A stretch of 64,000 nt of DNA. Source: Candidimonas nitroreducens (GTDB lineage: Bacteria; Pseudomonadota; Gammaproteobacteria; Burkholderiales; Burkholderiaceae_B). Positions within the stretch are counted from its first letter, which is position 1; each line of letters opens with the position of its first letter. Positions 26,422 through 34,574 of the stretch are shown in pieces. The translations under genes were made by a program, and so were the position numbers. Location of the stretch: contig NZ_NJIH01000014.1 in the NCBI RefSeq assembly GCF_002209565.1, forward strand, positions 1-64,000, given 5' to 3'. The notes beneath the pieces are model-generated. The model worked only from the letters and a program-made list of their open reading frames with translations, made no database searches and was not told the origin of the DNA.

Positions 26422-26690
26422 CTAAAAGGGCTGCCGCGGCAGCCCGCGGTTTTTCCGCGTCGCGGCAGTGTATTTGTGCATCATGTTTTCGGCAAAATCC
26501 GGGCTGCACTCTTCCAGTGCCTCGACGATGCTCAAGTGTTCCAGCCATGCACGCTACGCGCATTCCGGCATGCTGCGCTGGTGTCGGCCGCACATCTCGA
26601 TCAGCGGCTTATAGGCTTCGCCCGGGAATTTGATCAGGGTATGGGTCGCTTTGCGGGTAAAGCTTGTCCCGAGCGAGCTTGCGCCAACCG
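26422..26690 (-). pseudogene. Remnant of a GntR-family regulator (C-terminal part)
   Basis: On the minus strand one frame reads KFPGEAYKPLIEMCGRHQ.., then a TAG, then AWLEHLSIVEALEECSPDFA and a stop at 26422-26424. The EHLSIVEALE pattern is typical of the C-terminal FCD ligand domain of GntR/FadR regulators. The in-frame stop and absence of a DNA-binding domain upstream mark it as dead. Its last codons overlap the terminator palindrome. Confidence 0.55.
26424..26454. terminator. Bidirectional intrinsic terminator closing the CoA cluster
   Basis: The perfect 18-base palindrome GGGCTGCCGCGGCAGCCC (26428-26445) is flanked by AAAA on the left and GCGGTTTTT on the right. It lies 70 bases after the second CoA-transferase and would end that transcript. 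Confidence 0.75.
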
Positions 26691-26916
26691 CGACAGTGCC
26701 GCAGGTAGTAGACCTGGGACGACACCGTGGGGCGGTTCAAGCGCACTTCGAGTCTCAAGCCGTAGTCCAGCGGTAGAACTACCGCTTGCGCCTGGCGCAA
26801 TTGTTCTACCTGAAGTTTTTATGTTTTATTTTTCAGAAAGCGAGTTTTGTCGGCAAAATAGAGGTGCTGCAGATACAGAGTCATTGGACGCGCCATTAGG
26901 CATTAGGGCTGGCTAC

Positions 26917-27894
26917 TCAGACGATGCTCCATTGCTGCGCCTTATTCACCTGGGTGAGCAGAGGCTGGCCGGCGAAATGCCGCTCGGCATTCTCGAGAAA
27001 CCTCAGCACAGAGGCATGAATGGCCTGCGGCGAAATGCCGCCGACATGGGGCGTCAATATTGCGTTTTCGAATTCGAGTAGTGAAGCGGGCGGCGTAGGC
27101 TCGTTTTCGTACACATCGAGCGCCGCAGCCCAGATGCGTTTGTCGCGCAACGCGTCGGCGACCGCCCGGGTATCGACGAGCGTCCCGCGCGCGATATTCA
27201 CTACTACGCCTTGTGGCCCCAATGCTTCCAGCACCGGTTTGTTCACGGCGTGGTATGTCTCTGTGCCTCCGGGCGCGGCGATCACCAGGAAGTCACACCA
27301 CGACGCCAGCTTAAGAATGTCGCCGAACCAGAGGTAGCCAGTCTCGTCCCGGCGCGTGCGGCTGTGGTAGCCGATCTGCATGTCGAATGCCATGGCGCGT
27401 TTGGCTATTTTCCTGCCGATGGCGCCGAGGCCGAAGATCCCCATTTTGCGGCCCGAAACGTGGGGCGGGCGCGGGATGTCATCGCGCCACAAGCCGTGCC
27501 GTACGCCATCGTTGAGAAAAGGAAGACGGCGAATGGCGGCTAGAAGAATGGTCATGGCATGGTCGGCCACGGCTTCGTCATTGGTGCCCGCAGCGTTGCA
27601 TACAGGGATGCCGCGGGCGCCCGCGGCCTTCAAGTCAACGTTCTCGTGACCTACGCCTACGGTACAAACGAGTTCCAGTTTCGGCATGGCTTCGATTTCA
27701 TGGGCGTACAGGCCGTTAGTGCCGTTGGTCAGAACCACGCGTATGTCCGAGCCGTGTGCAGCAATCTGCGCGGCGCCGTTGGATCGGTTCGCGCCCAGGT
27801 TCTCATTGGGCGCGTAGAGCATTTCGAAGTTTTCGGATACCAGCGTGCGGTGTTCTTCGGACAGGAAAACCAGAACCAGAAGCAGGGGTTTCAT
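26917..27894 (-). CDS. D-isomer-specific 2-hydroxyacid dehydrogenase
   Basis: 325 residues, NAD(P)-dependent interconversion of a D-2-hydroxyacid and its 2-oxoacid. The nucleotide motif GIFGLGAIGRKIAKRA is at about 152-167. Catalytic Arg236 (NIARGTLVD), Glu265 (YENEP) and His283 (TPHVGG) are all present. I chose MKPLLLVLVFLSEEHRT as the start; the frame continues 32 codons upstream without family likeness. It is surrounded by gene remnants, but the gene itself is intact. It may process the hydroxyacid handled by the neighbouring cluster (inference). Confidence 0.92.
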   Translation of the reverse strand: MKPLLLVLVFLSEEHRTLVSENFEMLYAPNENLGANRSNGAAQIAAHGSDIRVVLTNGTNGLYAHEIEAMPKLELVCTVGVGHENVDLKAAGARGIPVCNAAGTNDEAVADHAMTILLAAIRRLPFLNDGVRHGLWRDDIPRPPHVSGRKMGIFGLGAIGRKIAKRAMAFDMQIGYHSRTRRDETGYLWFGDILKLASWCDFLVIAAPGGTETYHAVNKPVLEALGPQGVVVNIARGTLVDTRAVADALRDKRIWAAALDVYENEPTPPASLLEFENAILTPHVGGISPQAIHASVLRFLENAERHFAGQPLLTQVNKAQQWSIV

Positions 27895-28075
27895 TGTGCA
27901 GAAAGTTGAAAATGTGAAGAGGACGATGTTGTGAATATGAGGAACGCCTGTTATGGTTCGCGCCACCCCCGACTTGCCGTACAAGGTCATACACTAACAT
28001 TGTAAAAACGCGCAGCAGGGCATGTTTTTGCGAATTTTGTGCAGTCGTTGTCGGCTGTCCGGTTTCGAGTTCGGC

Positions 28076-28129
28076 TCAGTTCACTTTGGCGCCGGAAAGC
28101 TTGACCATCGTGTCGCTGTCGCCCTCTTC
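28076..28129 (-). pseudogene. 3' tail of a lost Bug receptor gene
   Basis: Directly after the stop of the next gene, the minus strand encodes EEGDSDTMVKLSGAKVN followed by TGA (28076-28078). This matches the C-terminus of Bug receptors; the intact one at 15467 ends DLVKLSGAKME. Only about 17 codons remain, so a deletion fused this tail to the AA_synth gene end. Confidence 0.5.
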
Positions 28130-28709
28130 AGCGCTGGCCGTCGCCGATTTTGATTTCGTCGACTCGCAGGCCGCCCAGACGTTCGTGAACCCGGGTTCCT
28201 GTCGACATCGCCAGTGCGTACAGAAGCTCGTCGGGGCGAGGGCCGTCGATGACTCCCACGTCTATAGTGCTGAAATGGCTACGCACATAGCATGCTTCGA
28301 TGTGATGCAAAGGAATCTGTAGCCGAGTGCCCGCGGAGGCGACCACTTTGGCGGCCGGCACGATCGATTTCGCTTTGGGCAGGTGCTTACGCATTGGATA
28401 GCCGCCGCCGATATGCCAGATCGCTCCATGCTCCAGCTCGCCGTTGAGCCCAACAATGGCGCCCTTACCGTATGCCTGAATCTTGTCGGCACCTCCCAGA
28501 GCGTCGATCAACTCGGGGACAATTTCCATGGCCATTTCCGTGGAGTCCTTGACCAGTTCCGAAAGGTCTTCGAAGTATTTGCCCGCGTACGGATTATGAA
28601 TCACTACGGCGATCGAACCTGCTTTGATGGGCTCGCTGCGTGCGGGGCCGCCTTCGTGGTAGATGCTTTCGATATTGAGCAGCTTCTTGCGAATTTTGAT
28701 CAGGGACAT
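28128..28709 (-). CDS. AA_synth (amino acid synthesis) family protein
   Basis: 193 residues, MSLIKIRKKLLNIESIYHEG onward, with the family pattern GSIAVVIHNPYAGKYFEDLS, GKGAIVGLNGELEHGAIWH and VIDGPRPDELLYALAMS. The family (PF06684) is widespread in catabolic clusters beside Bug receptors, but its biochemical role is not established. A good GGAG site precedes the ATG. The C-terminus GDGQR abuts the remnant of a Bug gene, suggesting the original operon was AA_synth followed by a Bug receptor. Confidence 0.88.
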   Translation of the reverse strand: MSLIKIRKKLLNIESIYHEGGPARSEPIKAGSIAVVIHNPYAGKYFEDLSELVKDSTEMAMEIVPELIDALGGADKIQAYGKGAIVGLNGELEHGAIWHIGGGYPMRKHLPKAKSIVPAAKVVASAGTRLQIPLHHIEACYVRSHFSTIDVGVIDGPRPDELLYALAMSTGTRVHERLGGLRVDEIKIGDGQR

Positions 28710-28844
28710 GAAACGCTCCTATTAAGGTTATTGAAAGAATGTGAATGAAAAAGGCGCAGGAAAAGGGCAGCCTACCGGCCGTGCTGGGCGGCTTTGGGTT
28801 TTAGAATTTACGGGTGTGGCGTGCACTAACGGTGCGTGGCTCAG

Positions 28845-29732
28845 TCAAGTCGGCTTTACACCGAACTGGGCGTTGGCCCATTGCTCGATATGGCGGATGG
28901 TGTAGACGTTGTCCTTGTCGCCATCGCCCTGGGTGATGGCAAAGGCCAGAAACTGGCGTGCCGCGGGGTTCACCTGCATGGGTACGCCGAGCTTGATGGC
29001 TTCGTCCAGGCACAAGGCCACGTCCTTGTGCAGGAGCTCTGTGGTGAAGCGGGTCGGGAAGCTACGATCGAGTACGCATTGGGGAATGCGTTCGAGAGTG
29101 GAGAACGAGCGGCCGCTGGACACGTTGATCACGTCCAGCATGGTTTTGGCGTCGAGCCCCGCCTTGGCGCCATAGACCAGTGCTTCGCAACTGGCAATCA
29201 TGCTGGTGGCGTAAAGCGTATTGTTGATGATCTTCATCGTTTGGCCCAAGCTAGGATTCGTGCCGAGGTAGAAGATGTTCTTGCCAAGTATGCGCAGCAG
29301 CGGCTCGACGGTACGAAATGCGGCTTCGGGGCCCGCCGGCATCACTGCCAGTGTGCCTTTCTCGGCCGCGACGGTGCCTCCGCTGACCGGCGCTCCGATC
29401 AGCGCAACGCCGTGCTGGCGCAGCAGTGCATCGATTTCATGAGTAACGGATGGCCCGGTGGTGGACAGATCCACCACGATCTTTACGGCACTGCCTTGCG
29501 CCACTTCCGCAGCCACATCGGCAACGATACGCGGCATGGGCAGGCATAGCAGCACAACTTCGACTTGGGAGGCTAGTTCCCGCGCGCTGGCGACGATAGT
29601 TGCACCCTTTCCGGCCAGATGCTGCTGCGCGGCCGTGCTGCGGTCATGCACCAGCAATTCGTAATCGTGGGCCAATAAGCGCGTCCCAAAATGCTTGCCG
29701 ATATTGCCGGCGCCAATCAATCCAATCTTCAT
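28845..29732 (-). CDS. 3-hydroxyisobutyrate dehydrogenase-like NAD(P)-dependent oxidoreductase
   Basis: 295 residues of the beta-hydroxyacid dehydrogenase family. Motifs: GLIGAGNIGKHFGTRLL (NAD site), DLSTTGPSVTHEI, GAPVSGGTVAAEKGTL (substrate loop), and TMKIINNTLYA with the catalytic Lys167. ATG 29732 has GGAGG at an 11-base spacing; GTG 29744 in the same frame would overlap that site. It precedes the AA_synth gene by 135 bases on the same strand. Substrate unknown. Confidence 0.92.
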   Translation of the reverse strand: MKIGLIGAGNIGKHFGTRLLAHDYELLVHDRSTAAQQHLAGKGATIVASARELASQVEVVLLCLPMPRIVADVAAEVAQGSAVKIVVDLSTTGPSVTHEIDALLRQHGVALIGAPVSGGTVAAEKGTLAVMPAGPEAAFRTVEPLLRILGKNIFYLGTNPSLGQTMKIINNTLYATSMIASCEALVYGAKAGLDAKTMLDVINVSSGRSFSTLERIPQCVLDRSFPTRFTTELLHKDVALCLDEAIKLGVPMQVNPAARQFLAFAITQGDGDKDNVYTIRHIEQWANAQFGVKPT

Positions 29733-29844
29733 TGCGAAAGCCACCTCCGGAGGGCCAATAGTGCATCGTTCTGCGGTGCACAGTTATTGATCCGCATGCT
29801 ACGGTGTACAGGAAGCGGCTGTCCATTGCCGATTTGAATATCGC

Positions 29845-30682
29845 TTATGCCTTCGTGTTAATTGTTGGATTGCCGGTTTGTCGTTTGTGTATCTTGGCCT
29901 TGTGAGCTTTGTCCTGCTGCGCTTGCTGGGTCAGGACATCCACGAACTTTTCAGCATGGATGTGTCCGTTGTCGAATTTCGATCGCACGATGCTGGGCGT
30001 CAGCTTGATCTCTTCGGATAGAGGCAGTACTCGCAAGTCTTCCCAAGTTAGGCCACCCACCGTGAGTTCGTCCACCATGGCTATTCGTGCTCCGGTACGA
30101 ACCAGCGAGCAGGCTACATCGGTTTGATGAATGTCGACGCGGCTTGTCCAGCACAGCTCGTGGCCCTTAGGCACCACGCACACCATGTGCTCTTCGTCGA
30201 ACTGGAATGCGGCAAGATTGGAATGTTCCAGCGGCAGCTCCGAGACGGCTGATCCACCTTGTTGCTGAGCACTTCCCGAGCCATGTCTGCAAGTAGGGGT
30301 GAATGGAAATGTACGCGTATCTTGGGGCAGCGCTGCAAGAACTGCGTGACGGCACGCGACACCAAACCCTTGCTCAGGTATGGGCTTGCCGACACGCGCA
30401 GCACGCCGGACGGGCCGGTGGCCAGATTGCGGGAAAACTCGTCGACGCGTAATGCGTGCTGGTAGAAGTCTTCGACTTCCTGGAACAAGGCCTCGCTTTC
30501 CGGCATCGGTACGAGCTTGCCCTTGACCCGGTTGAACAGCTCCAAGCCTAAGGTCTGTTCCGTGTGCGAAACGATGCGGCTGATCGCCGGTTGTGCAGTG
30601 AACAACAGCTTTGGCGCACCATTCATTGAGCCGGTCACATGACGGCGCGAAAGACTTCCGTCTGACGCAGTCGGAATTTCAT
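29845..30682 (-). pseudogene. Degenerate LysR regulator, paralogue of the gene at 17966
   Basis: The minus strand from 30682 reads MKFRLRQTEVFRAVM, as in the intact paralogue, then loses one base near 30623 (the reading frame hits TGA) and continues TGSMNGAPKLLFTAQPAISR in the next frame. A second one-base loss near 30255 and an internal deletion of about 120 bases (between GHEL and TDVACSLVR, near 30150) destroy the effector domain. The last part (VDELTVGGLTWEDLRVLPLS) still aligns with the paralogue. It is clearly non-functional as a full LysR protein. Confidence 0.88.
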
Positions 30683-30710
30683 CATTTTCCCCGGTAGTCG
30701 TTCCATCGCC

Positions 30711-30800
30711 TCAGTGCGAAGCATCCCACAGTTGCTTGCGGGTGGTTTTGTTCGTGGCGGTCATGGGCAGGACGTCCACGAGGCAGGCCTGGCGCGGCGG
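30711..30800 (-). pseudogene. C-terminal scrap of an AMP-dependent acyl-CoA ligase
   Basis: Minus-strand codons up to the TGA at 30711-30713 read LVDVLPMTATNKTTRKQLWD then ASH. LPMTATNK is the hallmark of the C-terminal lid domain of acyl-CoA synthetases, containing the catalytic Lys. Nothing of the preceding about 500 residues is found upstream, so a deletion removed the gene body. Confidence 0.6.
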
Positions 30801-30980
30801 TGTTTCGCTGCTCGTTTTGCGCGCCGTTCATATGCGGGATTGTAATTCGCGACATGCGAGCTTCCGCTTGTCGGACACTGCCCTCGTCAAGGGTCAACTC
30901 GTGGGTAATGAGGGAGGGCGATCGACAGGAAATTGGTAAGAAACTGCGGCTTGCGGGCACGAGCGTTGTGGTTTATGCTC

Positions 30981-31020
30981 TAGACCAAATTTTTAAGTAT
31001 GGACTTGAAAATAAGGTCTA
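30981..31020. promoter_or_regulatory. Candidate GntR operator with nested inverted repeats
   Basis: TAGACC (30981-30986) and GGTCTA (31015-31020) are complementary and 34 bases apart centre to centre. Between them AAGT (30995-30998) and ACTT (31003-31006) form a second dyad in an AT-rich stretch. The site ends 6 bases before the GntR start codon, as expected for autorepression. Confidence 0.45.
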
Positions 31021-31026
31021 TTCAAA

Positions 31027-31785
31027 TTGGAGACAGTTTCGACCAAGGGCAAGGCCCAGGCCGCCAAGCCGCCGCTTTACCGGCGGCTTGCGGGCGATCT
31101 TGCGCAAGACATTCTTGATGGCGTGTACGCCGTCGGCAGCGTGCTGCCGACGGAAGTCGAGCTGGCGCGCAGCCTGAAGGCGAGCCGCGGCTCTTTGCGC
31201 CAGGCCCTGCAGCTGCTGGCCGAGTGGGGCATGGTCGAGCGCGCCCGCAAGGTCGGCACGCGCGTGCTGCGCCAGGAGCCGGTCGCGGGCTATGTGCAGC
31301 GCATGAGCGGGTGGGGCGACACGCTCGGCTTTGCCGGCGACACCGTCATGCGCATCGACGATGTAAGCGATGTGTCGCAGCCCGACGAGCCGGGCCTGGC
31401 CAGCGAAACCAGCGCCTCGGGGTATTGGCTGCGGCTCACCGGCGCGCGCCACCTGCCCAGGCAGGCCGAGGTATCCACCTGGACGCGTGTCTACGTGCCG
31501 GGCCCTTTGTCGGGGATCCGGCCCTTGCTGCGGCCGGAAATGAATTCCATCTACGAGGCCATCGAACAGGTCTACGATCTGCGCGTCACGCGGCTGCGCC
31601 ACAAGGTCACGGCCATCGCGCTGCCCGCTGCGGCCGCGCCCGTGCTGGGCCTGCCCGAAAGCGCCCCGGTGCTGGAAGTCCAGGCCTGGCTGTATAGCGA
31701 AGACGGCCGTCTGGTCGAATTCGTCCGATCCATACACAACCCTGCTCTTTATTCGATGGAGTTCATGACGCAAAGCGGCGTCTAG
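31027..31785 (+). CDS. GntR-family regulator with UTRA ligand domain
   Basis: 252 residues from TTG 31027, the only plausible start, since an in-frame stop lies at 31012. Winged helix: YRRLAGDLAQDILDGVYAVG, then LPTEVELARSLKASRGSLRQ (about 18-75). The C-terminal UTRA domain (about 100-250) binds a small effector. It precedes dienelactone hydrolase, a short-chain dehydrogenase and an ABC importer on the same strand, which it probably represses. The stop codon TAG is the start of the repeated TAGGGCCTGT motif. Confidence 0.9.
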   Translation: METVSTKGKAQAAKPPLYRRLAGDLAQDILDGVYAVGSVLPTEVELARSLKASRGSLRQALQLLAEWGMVERARKVGTRVLRQEPVAGYVQRMSGWGDTLGFAGDTVMRIDDVSDVSQPDEPGLASETSASGYWLRLTGARHLPRQAEVSTWTRVYVPGPLSGIRPLLRPEMNSIYEAIEQVYDLRVTRLRHKVTAIALPAAAAPVLGLPESAPVLEVQAWLYSEDGRLVEFVRSIHNPALYSMEFMTQSGV

Positions 31786-31800
31786 GGCCTGTGTACGCCC
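31783..31800 (+). repeat. TAGGGCCTGT motif at the GntR stop codon
   Basis: TAGGGCCTGTGTACGCCC starts with the GntR stop codon. It is the kup-end motif (5455) with two extra bases in the loop; GGGC and GCCC can pair. Another GC-rich stretch (GAAGGGCGGCCCTT) follows at once. Confidence 0.55.
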
Positions 31801-31871
31801 GAAGGGCGGCCCTTGCGCCGGGCGCAGACCTCGGCTCCTTGTCCAACGCACCAGACCCGGAAAGAATCACT

Positions 31872-32567
31872 ATGAGTACGACGATCCAGATCAAATCCCA
31901 CGACGGCCTCGAGTTCGACGCCTTGTACGCACGGGCCGCCGACAGCAAGGCGCCGGCCATTGTGCTGGTGCAGGAAATCTTCGGCATCAACCATGCCATG
32001 AAAGAGGCCGCGCGGCGCTGGGCCGAGCTGGGCTTCCACGTGGTTTGCCCCGACCTGTTCTGGCGCCAGCAGCGCAATGTGGTGCTCGAGTCGCAGACCC
32101 CCGGCCATTTCGATCAGGCCGTGGCCTTGATGCAGGGCATGGATCCGGAGCTCGCGCTGGCCGACATCGGCTCGGTGTGCGACTGGCTCGAGGCGGCGCT
32201 GGGCCACGACCGCATCGCCGTGCTCGGCTACTGCCTGGGCGGGCGCCTGTCGATCCAGGCCGCCTTGCGGCATCCGCTGCGCTGCGCCGTGAGCTACTAC
32301 GGCGTGAACTTGCAGGATGTCCTGCCGGCGGCGACGCCGGCCACGCCGCCGGCGCTGCTGCACATTGCCGCGCTGGATCATTTCGTGCCGCCGCCGGTAC
32401 GTGCGCAGATCCTGGAGCAGGTGGCCAGGCTGCCGCAGTTCGAGGCCCATGTCTATGAAGGCTGCGACCACGCTTTCGCACGCCAGGACGGAGACGGATT
32501 CGTGGCCGAAGCCGCCGCGCTGGCCGAGCGCCGCTCGCTGGATTTCATGGTGCGCCACACGGCCTGA
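31872..32567 (+). CDS. Dienelactone hydrolase family protein
   Basis: 231-residue alpha/beta hydrolase. The complete dienelactone hydrolase triad is visible with family spacing: Cys121 (GYCLGG), Asp169 (ALDHFVPP), His200 (GCDHAF), and Glu36 (VQEIFG) that activates the Cys. Such enzymes open dienelactones to maleylacetate in (chloro)catechol degradation, but many members have other lactone or ester substrates. A dehydrogenase gene follows 38 bases later and an ABC importer after that, so the set looks like an uptake and degradation module. Confidence 0.93.
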   Translation: MSTTIQIKSHDGLEFDALYARAADSKAPAIVLVQEIFGINHAMKEAARRWAELGFHVVCPDLFWRQQRNVVLESQTPGHFDQAVALMQGMDPELALADIGSVCDWLEAALGHDRIAVLGYCLGGRLSIQAALRHPLRCAVSYYGVNLQDVLPAATPATPPALLHIAALDHFVPPPVRAQILEQVARLPQFEAHVYEGCDHAFARQDGDGFVAEAAALAERRSLDFMVRHTA

Positions 32568-32605
32568 TCCGTAATCCCGCCACTCGGAAAGGCCGCAGAG
32601 CAAGC

Positions 32606-33376
32606 ATGTCCATCAATCCGCAAATACCAAGCTTCACCGATGCCGTGGCGGTGATCACCGGCGCCGCCGCCGGCATCGGCAGGGCCACGGCGCTGGCCTT
32701 TGCCGCGCGCGGCGCGCGAGTGGCGTTGATCGACATCGATGCGGTAGGCCTGGCGGCGACGGCCGCGCACATCCGCGCGCAGTCCGGCGTGGTGCAGACG
32801 TATCACCGCAGTGTGGCCGACGAGCAGGCGATGCTGGACGCGGCGGCCGAGGTCGGGCAAAGCTTCGGCCGTTGCGACGTACTGGTCAATAATGCCGGCG
32901 TGCTGCTGCGGGGCGCTTTCGGCGCCGCGGACGCGCCGCAGCAATGGCGGCGCACGCTCGATGTGAATTTGTCGGGCGCCTTTTACACCAGCCGCGCGTT
33001 CCTGCCGCTGTTGCGGGCCCAGGGCGGATGCATCGTCAATGTGGCCTCGATCCATTCCTGCGTGGCGGTGGAAAATTCCGTCGCCTATACCGCTTCGAAG
33101 GGCGGGCTCAAGCAATTGACGCAGGCGCTGGCGCTGGAACTGGCCCCCCTGGGGATACGCGTCAACGCCGTGGCGCCGGGCGGCATCGCCACCGCCATGA
33201 CCGCGGTGACGCGCGCCGACAGCGCCGCGGTCTCGAAGTTTCTGGAGCGGGTGCCGCTGGCGCGCATCGGCGATGTCGCCGATGTCGTCAACGCCGTCCA
33301 GTTCCTGGCCTCCGATCTGGCGGCCTACATCACCGGGGTCACCCTGCCGGTCGACGGCGGGTACCTGGCCACATGA
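32606..33376 (+). CDS. Short-chain dehydrogenase/reductase
   Basis: 256-residue classical SDR. NAD(P) motif TGAAAGIGRATALAF, NNAG at 95-98, catalytic Asn121, Ser148, Tyr161 and Lys165 (YTASK), and PGGIATAMT. Asp at LIDID after the second strand favours NAD over NADP. The substrate is unknown; its position between dienelactone hydrolase and a branched-chain-type ABC binding protein suggests oxidation of a hydroxy intermediate of the same route. Confidence 0.93.
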   Translation: MSINPQIPSFTDAVAVITGAAAGIGRATALAFAARGARVALIDIDAVGLAATAAHIRAQSGVVQTYHRSVADEQAMLDAAAEVGQSFGRCDVLVNNAGVLLRGAFGAADAPQQWRRTLDVNLSGAFYTSRAFLPLLRAQGGCIVNVASIHSCVAVENSVAYTASKGGLKQLTQALALELAPLGIRVNAVAPGGIATAMTAVTRADSAAVSKFLERVPLARIGDVADVVNAVQFLASDLAAYITGVTLPVDGGYLAT

Positions 33377-33423
33377 TTCCGTTTCATGCCCATGTTCCGA
33401 TAATTTCCTGGAGAGACACTGCC

Positions 33424-34551
33424 ATGCGTAAACCTGCCTTGTTGTGCGCATTAGCCGCCACGCTAGCCCTGGGCGCCGCTGCGCCCACTTTTGCCGCCGA
33501 CGTCCAGATCGGCTTTACGGGCCCGATCAGCGGCCCCGCCTCGTTCCTCGGGCAGCAGATGAAATGGGGTGCCGAGCAGGCGATCGCAGAGCTGAACAAG
33601 CGCGGCGGGGTGCTGGGCCGCAAGGTTTCTTTCACCATGCTCGACAGCCAGTGCCGGCCGGCCGAAGCCGTGTCGGCGGCCCAGAAATTGATTTCGCAGG
33701 ACAAGGTCGACGTGCTGATGGGCGATCTGTGTTCGGGCGCGACCATGGCGGTCATGCCCCTGGCCGAGTCGGCGCACAAGCCGATGATCGTGTCGATCTC
33801 GACCCTGCCGGAAATTACCGACAAGGCCGGCGTGGGCGGCAACAAGTGGGTGTTTCGCACCGTGCCCAATGACCGCATGCTGGCCAGCGTGATCGGCACG
33901 CAGCTCGCGCACACCAAGACCATTTCTTTCATTGCCGAAGACACCGACTACGGCCGCAGCGCGGTCAAGCTGGTGAAGGCGCGGCTGGGCGCCGACGCCA
34001 AGGTGGTGTCGGAAGACTATGTGAAGAGCACCGAGACCGATTTCCTGCCCGTGCTGACCCGGCTGCGCTCGACCAAGCCGCAGGCGCTGGCCGTCTTCAT
34101 GCTCGACCAGCAGGGCTACAACCTGATGAAGCAATACACCCAGTTCGGCCTGAAGATGCCGCTGGTGGCACGCCCGCCGCTGCTCGCCCCGCTGGCCAAG
34201 GGCTTGCTGGCCGGCGGCAAGTTCGACGGCTCGTGGACGGTGTATCCGTACTTCGACCAGTACAGCTCGCCGGCCAATGACGCCTTCGTCAAGCCCTTCG
34301 TCGCGCAGCACAAGCAGGGCCCGCATTATGTGGCCTATGGCGTGTACGAAAGCATCATGGTCGCGGCCGACGCGATCCGCCGCGCCGGCTCGACCGGGCC
34401 GGACGCGGTGCGCGAGGCGCTGGCCAAGACCGACTACCAGGGCATACTCGGGCCGATCACCTTCGACGACCACAACCAGTCGCACAACAACCTGATGCTG
34501 GTTCAGGTCGAGCACGGCAAGCTGGGCGTCAAGCTCATCCCCAGCAAGTAA
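33424..34551 (+). CDS. Branched-chain amino acid-type ABC transporter substrate-binding protein
   Basis: 375-residue periplasmic receptor (Peripla_BP_6/LivJ type) with signal peptide ending TFA|ADVQIGFTGPISG. It has the family hallmark of two Rossmann-like lobes and a Cys pair (CRPAEAV, LCSGATM). GGAGAG precedes the ATG. Four genes for the rest of the importer follow directly. In such catabolic contexts these receptors often bind aromatic or other carboxylic acids rather than leucine, so the ligand is open. Confidence 0.92.
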   Translation: MRKPALLCALAATLALGAAAPTFAADVQIGFTGPISGPASFLGQQMKWGAEQAIAELNKRGGVLGRKVSFTMLDSQCRPAEAVSAAQKLISQDKVDVLMGDLCSGATMAVMPLAESAHKPMIVSISTLPEITDKAGVGGNKWVFRTVPNDRMLASVIGTQLAHTKTISFIAEDTDYGRSAVKLVKARLGADAKVVSEDYVKSTETDFLPVLTRLRSTKPQALAVFMLDQQGYNLMKQYTQFGLKMPLVARPPLLAPLAKGLLAGGKFDGSWTVYPYFDQYSSPANDAFVKPFVAQHKQGPHYVAYGVYESIMVAADAIRRAGSTGPDAVREALAKTDYQGILGPITFDDHNQSHNNLMLVQVEHGKLGVKLIPSK

Positions 34552-34574
34552 GCGGATCTGCGCGAGGCACCACC

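Noticed and set aside
26476-27081. A 201-codon plus-strand frame in the eroded zone
   Set aside because: It overlaps the minus-strand GntR remnant and the end of an intact dehydrogenase gene, and has no recognisable motif.
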